From assembly GCF_022229005.1 (NCBI RefSeq), contig NZ_JAKKFD010000041.1, positions 62,001 to 126,000 on the forward strand: a stretch of DNA of 64,000 bases, written 5' to 3'. Below the pieces are notes generated by a model. That model did no database searches and was not told the DNA's origin. It saw nothing but the letters and a program-made list of their open reading frames with translations. A program made the translations under genes and the position numbers. The DNA comes from Micromonospora trifolii. GTDB taxonomy: Bacteria > Actinomycetota > Actinomycetes > Mycobacteriales > Micromonosporaceae. Positions 58,289 through 64,000 of the stretch are shown here, one piece after another. Numbering within the stretch: position 1 is the stretch's first letter; each line of letters begins with the position of its first letter.

Positions 58289-59845
58289 TCAGACCGGGGC
58301 GGCCGGGCAGCTCGCGCCGACCGGCGGTGTGGTTCTGGTGATCAAGTACCGCTCCACCTGACGACGGGTGCACTCGGTCCTTGGGTAGCTGGCGTGGCCC
58401 GACCCCTCATAGGTGAGGAGGTGGCCCCGGCTGCCGAGTTGACGCACCACCCGCTGGGCCCCGTCGTACGGGGTGGCCGGGTCGTACCGCCCGTTGAGCA
58501 CCAGCAGCGGCGCGCTCGTCCGGACCTGCAGTCGATGTTGTGGGTTGTTCGCCGTCCAGCCCAGGCAGATCGCGGCGAAGCGGACTGCCACCGGGGAGGC
58601 CCGCAGGTGCGGTGCCGTGGCGCGGGACAGGTCGAGATACCGGTTCCAGTCGGCGAACCCGTCGACCGGCAGGGACCAGTCCTGGCAGAACGCCGGTAGC
58701 GCGTACTCGGTCAGGTCCTCGTCGCCGTTCACCGGCACCATCGGGGACGCGAGTGATGCGGCCTCGCCCCGCTCCAACGCGAGCAGCATGTTCGCGAGAT
58801 CGGCCCAGGTCGCGTCGAAGAAGTTGACGAAAGTCGCGAAGCCAAGCTCGAACCAGCTCAGCTTGGCGCCGGTGGTCGCGTCGACGAGCGTGCCGGCGTC
58901 AGCACGGCGCGTCAGTCGGTCGTAGAGCGCCGGCACGTCACGTCCGTGCAGTGCGCAGCCAGGGCTTTGCTCGCACCAGGTGACGAACTCGTGGAACAGC
59001 GCCTCGTTACTGGCCGCCCCGCCGCGGAAGTATTCCCGAACCCCCTGGCTGTGGTCCATCACGCTGTCCATGACCAGTGCGCGGACGCGGTCGGGGAACA
59101 GTTCGGCGTAGGACTGCCCGATCAGTGTGCCGTAGGACCACTGATAGAAGCTCAGCTGTCGCTCACCGAGGGCCGCCCGGATGGCGTCCGTGTCACGCGC
59201 GACGCTCACACTGTCCAGGTGGTCGAACAGCGGGCCACTGTGAGCGCGGCAGTCGTCGCGCAGTTGGCGGTTGTAGGTGCGGAGTCGCTCGAACTCCGCT
59301 GCGTTGGCGGGCGTCAGGGAGGGGTGCCGGGCCAGCAGCGTCGATGAGCAGCGCACCGGTGCGCTACGGACAGTGCCCCGGGGGTCGAAGCCGACGATGT
59401 CGAAGCGGCGCAGCACGTCCGGCCCGAGTTGGCTGTCGGCCGTCAGTGCCACGTCCACCCCGGACAGGCCGGGGCCGCCGGGGTTGAAGACCAGGACACC
59501 GATGCGGGCGGCCGGGTCGGTGGCGGTGCGCCGGGCCAGCGCCAGTGGGAAGGTCTCCCCTCCCGGTCGGGCCCAGTCGACAGGCAGGCGCAGGGTGCCG
59601 CACCGGGTGCCCGGATCGTCGGGCCGCTCCGGGCACGCCTGCCAGTCGATCCGACCGTTCCACCCGCCGGCGGTGACCGACCCGGTTCTGTCGGCCGTCG
59701 GCGTGGTGCCCGCGAGCGACGGTGGGGCGTTGAGCGACAGGGCGACGAGGACCGCGACGACGGCCGAGAGGCTGCCGAGGAGCCGCCGACGACGAGGGTC
59801 AACCCTGCGGGGATGCCGGAAGGTGGTTCTCTTCGTGGTCAACAT
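58289..59845 (-). CDS. secreted alpha/beta-hydrolase with TAP-like C-terminal domain
   Basis: Exported 518-residue protein of the tripeptidyl-aminopeptidase (SlpD/SlpE) group. Signal peptide about 1-45. Mature motifs: GVLVFNPGGPGLSGVD (oxyanion), FDIVGFDPRGTVRSAPV, nucleophile S237 in FYQWSYGTLIGQSYAELFPDRV, and the TAP-like C-terminal domain with APLLVLNGRYDPATPYDGA and the His in YEGSGHASYP. The nucleophile elbow reads W-S-Y-G rather than the usual G-x-S-Y-G, which may affect activity. Likely removes N-terminal peptides outside the cell. It lies 69 bases downstream of the AfsR-like gene; the frame also opens at 59884. Confidence 0.78.
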   Translation of the reverse strand: MLTTKRTTFRHPRRVDPRRRRLLGSLSAVVAVLVALSLNAPPSLAGTTPTADRTGSVTAGGWNGRIDWQACPERPDDPGTRCGTLRLPVDWARPGGETFPLALARRTATDPAARIGVLVFNPGGPGLSGVDVALTADSQLGPDVLRRFDIVGFDPRGTVRSAPVRCSSTLLARHPSLTPANAAEFERLRTYNRQLRDDCRAHSGPLFDHLDSVSVARDTDAIRAALGERQLSFYQWSYGTLIGQSYAELFPDRVRALVMDSVMDHSQGVREYFRGGAASNEALFHEFVTWCEQSPGCALHGRDVPALYDRLTRRADAGTLVDATTGAKLSWFELGFATFVNFFDATWADLANMLLALERGEAASLASPMVPVNGDEDLTEYALPAFCQDWSLPVDGFADWNRYLDLSRATAPHLRASPVAVRFAAICLGWTANNPQHRLQVRTSAPLLVLNGRYDPATPYDGAQRVVRQLGSRGHLLTYEGSGHASYPRTECTRRQVERYLITRTTPPVGASCPAAPV

Positions 59846-59914
59846 TCGTCCAGCCTGCCGATGCCCGGTCCACGTCGGATCCATGCCGGTCCGGGGACGG
59901 CCGGCGCAGGGAGG

Positions 59915-62743
59915 TCATCGGTACGCGGCCAGCCGCTCGGACAGCACCGCGGCCTGTGGATGCCCGACCCGGTCGAGGATCGCCAACGCCTGGCGCCACA
60001 GGTCGACCGAGGTGTCGTGGTCGCCCACCGCCTGATGGGTGTCGCCGAGGCGGACGAGTGTGTCAGCCCTCCCGCACGGGTCCTGGACGTCCGAGTAGAG
60101 CGCCAGGGCGCGCCGGTAGCAGTCGGCCGCTGTCGGGTGTTTCCCGAGGCCGTGATAGGCGAATCCGAGACTGTCCCAGGTGTGGGCCGCGCCGAGCCGG
60201 TCCTCGGCCTCCTCGTAGAGCGCGAGCGCCCGCTCGCAGTAGGCGATGGCCCGGGCGTGTTCGTCCAACTGGGCGTGGCTCCAGCCGAGCGCGTTGAGCG
60301 CCGCCGCCTCGCCGAGTCGGTCGTCGGTGCTGCTGGCCAGCGCCAGCGCCCGCCTGGCGTGCAGCAGTGCCGCCCCGGCGTCGCCCTCGATGTCGGACAG
60401 CCAGGCGAGGTGCAGGTGGGTGCTGGCCTGCCCCGGGCGGTCGCCGGCCTGGTCGCACCGGGCCATCGCGCGCCGCAGGTGATGGTGAGCAGCACTGAAC
60501 CGGCGGTGCTGGATGTGGGCCAGCGCGAGGTCCCGGTGGGCCAGCGCCTCGGCCCGCGGATCACCGCGGCGGTGCGCGACGGTGACAGCGATGGCCTGCA
60601 CGGCGGCCAGGTCGTGCCACTGCGAGAGCCGGCTGAGCAGCGGAGTGAGGGCCTGGGCGAGCTGCCCGGCGTGGGCGTCGAAGTTGTGCGCCACCGCGTC
60701 GTCGACGGCTGCCAGCAGCGCCTGCTGTTCGATGGCGAACCAGGCCAACGCGGCCCGGTGGTCGGCGAACGCCGACTGTGACGCGTCGGCGGGCAGGGGA
60801 GGCGGATCGAGCGGCTGCCAACCGGCGTCGACCAGCCTCGCCGCGTCCCGAGCGACACCCAGGTAGTGGTCGAGCACGCGTCCTCGGACGGCGCTACGGT
60901 CGGGCGGACGGTCGAGGGAGTACGTCAGCTCCTCCCCGTAGGCGCGCAGCAGATCGTGACAGCGGTAGCGGTTGGGGGACGGCTCGGCCAGCAGGTTCGC
61001 CCGGGTCAACTCGTCGAGCGCCGGCCGGATCAGGTGCGGTGGCGCCCCGGCGAGGCTGGCCACCGCCGCCGCGCTGACGTCCGGAGCGGGGTGCAGGCTG
61101 ATCTGCCGGAACAGTCGGGCCGCGTCCGCGCTGAGCAGGCGGTACGACCAGGAGAGCACGGTCCGCACGTCGGTGGCGGCATCGTCGGTGGCCAGGGCGG
61201 CGAGCCCGCCCCGGCTCGCCGCCAGGTCGTCGGCGATGGCCTGGAGCGCAAACGTGGGTCGGGCGGCGGCTCGTGCGGCCACGATGGACAGGGCCAGCGG
61301 CAACCGCGCGGTACGTCTGATCAGCTCGTCCACCGCTGCCGGCTGGGCGGCGGCCCGCTGCGCACCCAGTCGGCGGACGAGCAGTTGGCGCGCTTCGTCG
61401 TCGGTGGGTAGGTCCAGCGCAAGGGGATGGGCACCATCGGCGGCGACCAGGCCGGGCAACGTGTGGCGACTCGTCACGAGCACGCCGCAGCGGGTCGACC
61501 CCGGAAGCAGCGGCCGTACCTGTTCCGCGTCGCGGGCGTTGTCGAGCAGCACGAGTAGCCGCCGATTCGCGGTCAGGCTGCGGTACAGGGCGAACTGGGC
61601 GGCCGGCTCGGCGGGGATCTCCAGGGGTTTCACACCCAGGGCGGGCAGAAGCGAGCGTACGACGACGGCCGAGGGTGACGCCTCCTGCGTCGCGGTGCCG
61701 AATCCACTTAGGTCGACGTGGAGCTGCCCGTCGGGGAAGTGGTGCCGGTTGTCGTGCGCCCAGCGCAACGCCAGCCAGCTCTTTCCGACGCCGCCCGTGC
61801 CGGTGATGACGACGGTGCCGGCCGAGCCGGGGTCAGCGAGCAGCAGCGTGGTGAGCCGGGCCAGCTCTCCGGCCCGGCCGGTGAACAGACTCGGTGGAGC
61901 CGGCAGTTGTCGGGGGACCACCGGCGGCGGGCAGGTTTCCGGTGGCCGCGGATCGGATGTCAACAGCTCCCGCTCCGCCCGCAGGATTCGGGTGTGCAGG
62001 TGTTGGAGATCGGGACCGGGCTCGACTCCCACCTCCTCGGCGAGGAGGTGGCGGAGCTGCCGGTACGTCGCCAGCGCGTCGGCGCGCCGGCCGGTCCGCG
62101 CCAGGGCCACCATCAGTTGCCCCCAGGGGCGCTCGCGCAGCGGATCGTCGTCGACCTGGCTCCGCAGCGGTTCGATCAGCTCGTGATGCCGTCCGGCGCG
62201 CAGCTGGAGGTCCGCGACCTCTTCCGCCAGGCTTGACCGCTGCTCCTGGAGCCGCGCTCGGACGGAGAGCAACACGCCCCAGCCGGGGAGGCCCGCGAAC
62301 GGCTCGCCACGCCAGAGCGCGAGCGCGGCCTCGAACGACTCCTGGGCGGCTGACCAGTGACCCTGCCGCAGCGCGGAATATCCGCGCTGGGCCAGGTCGT
62401 CGAAGGCCACGCTGTCCACCGTCAGCCCGTCGAGGGCGAGGCGGTAGCCGGTGGGCCCGGCGAGGATGGCGGGGTCGGGGAAGCCCGGGGAGCGCAGCGC
62501 CCGGCGCAGCGCCCAGACATAGGTCTTCACGTTGCCGGCTGCCGTCTTCGGCGGGCGCCCCTGCCACAGCTCGTCGACGAGTTGGTCGATGGACCACCCG
62601 GTGCCCGGCTGCGCCATCAGCACGGCCAGGAGGCGCACCTGCATCGGCGTGCCGAGGGCCAGCCGTTCTCCGCAGGCCGACCGCACCTCGACCGGCCCGA
62701 GCAGTTGGTACGGCGTCGCCGGCGGCGCCCCAGCGGGGTCCAT
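59915..62743 (-). CDS. AfsR/SARP-type transcriptional regulator with NB-ARC and TPR domains
   Basis: A 942-residue regulator. The N-terminal OmpR-like DNA-binding domain (about 10-100; YQLLGPVEVRS, VDELWQGRPPKTAAGNVKTYVWALRRAL) is followed by the bacterial transcriptional activator domain (about 110-255; GHWSAAQESFEAALALWRGEPFAG). Next is an NB-ARC ATPase (about 300-560; P-loop GTGGVGKSWLALRWA; LLVLLDNARDAEQV). The C-terminus is helical and TPR-like (about 740-942; ALNALGWSHAQLDEHARAIAYCERALALY). Such proteins activate secondary metabolism or stress genes in actinomycetes. ATG 62743 fits the domain start; the in-frame region to 62956 covers the divergent wrbA promoter. The downstream TAP hydrolase may be a target. 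Confidence 0.88.
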   Translation of the reverse strand: MDPAGAPPATPYQLLGPVEVRSACGERLALGTPMQVRLLAVLMAQPGTGWSIDQLVDELWQGRPPKTAAGNVKTYVWALRRALRSPGFPDPAILAGPTGYRLALDGLTVDSVAFDDLAQRGYSALRQGHWSAAQESFEAALALWRGEPFAGLPGWGVLLSVRARLQEQRSSLAEEVADLQLRAGRHHELIEPLRSQVDDDPLRERPWGQLMVALARTGRRADALATYRQLRHLLAEEVGVEPGPDLQHLHTRILRAERELLTSDPRPPETCPPPVVPRQLPAPPSLFTGRAGELARLTTLLLADPGSAGTVVITGTGGVGKSWLALRWAHDNRHHFPDGQLHVDLSGFGTATQEASPSAVVVRSLLPALGVKPLEIPAEPAAQFALYRSLTANRRLLVLLDNARDAEQVRPLLPGSTRCGVLVTSRHTLPGLVAADGAHPLALDLPTDDEARQLLVRRLGAQRAAAQPAAVDELIRRTARLPLALSIVAARAAARPTFALQAIADDLAASRGGLAALATDDAATDVRTVLSWSYRLLSADAARLFRQISLHPAPDVSAAAVASLAGAPPHLIRPALDELTRANLLAEPSPNRYRCHDLLRAYGEELTYSLDRPPDRSAVRGRVLDHYLGVARDAARLVDAGWQPLDPPPLPADASQSAFADHRAALAWFAIEQQALLAAVDDAVAHNFDAHAGQLAQALTPLLSRLSQWHDLAAVQAIAVTVAHRRGDPRAEALAHRDLALAHIQHRRFSAAHHHLRRAMARCDQAGDRPGQASTHLHLAWLSDIEGDAGAALLHARRALALASSTDDRLGEAAALNALGWSHAQLDEHARAIAYCERALALYEEAEDRLGAAHTWDSLGFAYHGLGKHPTAADCYRRALALYSDVQDPCGRADTLVRLGDTHQAVGDHDTSVDLWRQALAILDRVGHPQAAVLSERLAAYR

Positions 62744-62886
62744 CGCCTCATCGTAGGGGCCCGAACCATTCCGCCTCATCGGCTGGACGGCCGCAGCCCG
62801 CGCCCGCCTGCTGGTGTGCTCCGTCACGCCGGTGGGCATGGTCAGGACGTTGGGGTGCCGCGAGGTGGCTGCTACAGTCGAGATTG

Positions 62887-62898
62887 TTGCGGCCGCAA
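62887..62898. promoter_or_regulatory. palindrome in the wrbA promoter region
   Basis: TTGCGGCCGCAA is a perfect 12-bp palindrome, followed by a related GCGGCAAC half-site about 11 bases on, in the AT-richer stretch between the AfsR-like and WrbA genes. It is a possible operator for a redox-sensing regulator. Confidence 0.4.
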
Positions 62899-62936
62899 AT
62901 TTATCAGCGGCAACTACTTTGGGAAGGATGCCTCCG

Positions 62937-63536
62937 ATGACCAAGCTCTCCGTCATCTACTACTCGTCCACCGGTACCCTCCACGCCATGGCCAAGCGCC
63001 TCGCCGAGGCTGGCGAGAAGGCGGGCGCCGAGGTGCGGCTGCGTCAGGTTCCGGAGCTCGCCCCGGCGGAGGCCATCGCCTCCAACGCCGCCTGGAGCCA
63101 GCATTTCGACGCCACGAAGGACGAGCCGAAGGCGACCGCCGACGACGTCGTCTGGGCGGACGCGGTGCTCTTCGGCACGCCCACCCGTTACGGCAACGTC
63201 GCCAGCCAGCTCAAGCAGTTCATCGACACCCTCGGCCCGCAGTGGGCGCAGGGGCTGCTCGCCGACAAGGTGTACGCCGGCTTCACCGCATCCATGACCG
63301 CGCACGGCGGCCAGGAGTCGACACTTCTCGCGCTCTACAACACCGTCCACCACTTCGGCGGGCTGGTCGTCGCCCCGGGTTACACCGACCCGCTGAAGTT
63401 CGCCGACGGCAACCCGTACGGCGTCTCGCACGTCACCGGCGGAAGCAACGACGCCCCGCTGGGCGACGCCCAGTTCGCCGCCCTCGACCACATGGCCGAG
63501 CGGGTCGTCAAGATCGCCGGGAAGCTCAGCGCCTGA
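62937..63536 (+). CDS. wrbA: NAD(P)H:quinone oxidoreductase, WrbA family
   Basis: A 199-residue flavodoxin-fold enzyme reducing quinones by two electrons with FMN. It has SVIYYSSTGTLHAMAKRLAEAGEKAG (FMN phosphate loop), then ADAVLFGTPTRYGNVASQLKQFIDT (isoalloxazine loop), FTASMTAHGGQESTLLALYNTVHHFGG (the WrbA-specific insertion) and PYGVSHVTGG. Normal length. ATG 62937 lies 8 bases after AAGGA; ATG 62928 is in frame but overlaps that site. Divergent from the AfsR-like regulator. Followed by a strong hairpin. Confidence 0.88.
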   Translation: MTKLSVIYYSSTGTLHAMAKRLAEAGEKAGAEVRLRQVPELAPAEAIASNAAWSQHFDATKDEPKATADDVVWADAVLFGTPTRYGNVASQLKQFIDTLGPQWAQGLLADKVYAGFTASMTAHGGQESTLLALYNTVHHFGGLVVAPGYTDPLKFADGNPYGVSHVTGGSNDAPLGDAQFAALDHMAERVVKIAGKLSA

Positions 63537-63584
63537 GCGCTGCCGCCGTATCGGGACCCGCGTCGACGCGGGTGCTCAGGTGGG

Positions 63585-63621
63585 CGAGGGCCGGCCTCCC
63601 ACGATGGGAGGCCGGCCCTCG
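63585..63621. terminator. bidirectional terminator after wrbA
   Basis: A perfect 16-bp stem (63585-63600 with 63606-63621) and a 5-base loop lie between convergent stops at 63536 and 63628. Confidence 0.85.
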
Positions 63622-63627
63622 GCGCGC

Positions 63628-64000
63628 TCACACAGCGATCGCCGCGACGGCGGCAAGCGGCCGATGCTCGTCGGTGCCGGGCCGCCGGAGGCGTTCGACC
63701 TCCCGGAAGCCGGCCCGGCCGAGTCGTTCGGAGATCTCGTCGACCGGCCAGCGGTAGGCGGTGAGGACCTTGTGGTCGAAGGCGCCGACCTCCTCGGCGT
63801 CGAAGACGCCCAGGACCAACCGCCCGGCCGGGACCAACACTCGCCGGAACTCCTCGAGCATGCCGTCGAGTTCCGGCGGCGGAAGATGGATCAACGAGTA
63901 CCAGGCCAGGATGCCGTCGATGGAGTCCTCGGCGACGTCGAGGCGTTCCATCGACCCGAGGTGGAACTCGACGCCCGGGTGGGACGCCCGCGCATGCGCG
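63628..64000 (-). CDS. SAM-dependent methyltransferase (5' end outside window)
   Basis: The visible 124 codons are the C-terminal half of a class I methyltransferase. VEFHLGSMERLDVAEDSID corresponds to strand 4 with its motif, ILAWYSLIHLPPPELDGMLEEFRRVLVPAGRLVLGVF is the strand 4-helix-strand 5 region, and the final strands are GFREVERLRRPG and RPLAAVAAIAV. The SAM-binding motif I lies beyond the window. An internal ATG at 63951 is not the true start, because conserved sequence continues upstream of it. Substrate unknown. Confidence 0.75.
   Translation of the reverse strand, partial: AHARASHPGVEFHLGSMERLDVAEDSIDGILAWYSLIHLPPPELDGMLEEFRRVLVPAGRLVLGVFDAEEVGAFDHKVLTAYRWPVDEISERLGRAGFREVERLRRPGTDEHRPLAAVAAIAV

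Overview
The window is very GC-rich, gene-dense DNA with strong third-position G/C bias. It carries many Tat/Sec-exported glycosidases with RICIN, AbfB, CBM2 and CBM32 modules, SigE-type and ECF42-type sigma factors, and an AfsR/SARP regulator. This points to a filamentous soil actinomycete, most likely Micromonosporaceae (Micromonospora-like). That placement is inferred from gene content; no rRNA or tRNA gene is present. I see no insertion sequence, prophage or CRISPR array.

Layout. (1) 1-5.1 kb, minus strand: secreted plant-polysaccharide enzymes (GH30 xylanase cut by the window edge; a GH43-AbfB arabinanase followed by a RICIN/beta-helix protein). (2) 5.3-16.1 kb: housekeeping and hypothetical genes (glutaredoxin-like protein, amidohydrolase, VOC protein, DUF1963, cyclase, FGE-like protein, two paralogous membrane proteins, a secreted M14 carboxypeptidase), ending with a divergent cupin/Rrf2 pair with twin operators. 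(3) 16.1-26.1 kb: a LacI regulator, a GH2-RICIN enzyme, a ThuA/DUF1080/2xCBM32 protein and a GH95-like/fascin enzyme, with CG-centred palindromes upstream. (4) 26.2-30.5 kb: a VOC protein, a SigE-type sigma factor with its membrane partner, a TPR protein, and an ECF42 sigma factor coupled to a YCII protein. (5) 30.9-36.7 kb: a CBM2/Cip1-like protein, then a tightly overlapping binding protein-methyltransferase-permease-ATPase operon under a Zur-like palindrome, and a GNAT. (6) 36.9-40.1 kb: a 48-residue membrane peptide, a secreted alpha/beta-hydrolase, and a deletion scar joining the 3' halves of a TetR gene and a serine hydrolase gene. (7) 40.3-51.1 kb: a peptidoglycan island. It holds an HTH-TM-NBR1-Ig protein, three exported wall hydrolases (M15-like, I36-M23, I36-SpoIID), then a sodium symporter-AnmK-FAD/Fe-S oxidoreductase operon divergent from MurQ. 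(8) 51.1-64 kb: a proline-rich exported protein, an MFS exporter, AlkD-like repair protein, hydrolases, a secreted esterase, SnoaL/CMD proteins, a TAP-type hydrolase, an AfsR-like regulator, WrbA, and a methyltransferase cut by the edge.

How they fit together. The two ends of the first 32 kb form a hemicellulose/pectin-degrading set, probably under LacI-type repression. The central island reads as wall cleavage on one strand and salvage of the released muramyl sugars on the other. AnmK and MurQ would yield GlcNAc-6-P plus D-lactate, and the co-operonic FAD/Fe-S enzyme is of the D-lactate dehydrogenase type. That link, the metal-box transporter operon with an embedded methyltransferase, and the cupin/Rrf2 twin operators are the most interesting points. 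Functions are assigned by recognising families and motifs by eye; no database search was run.
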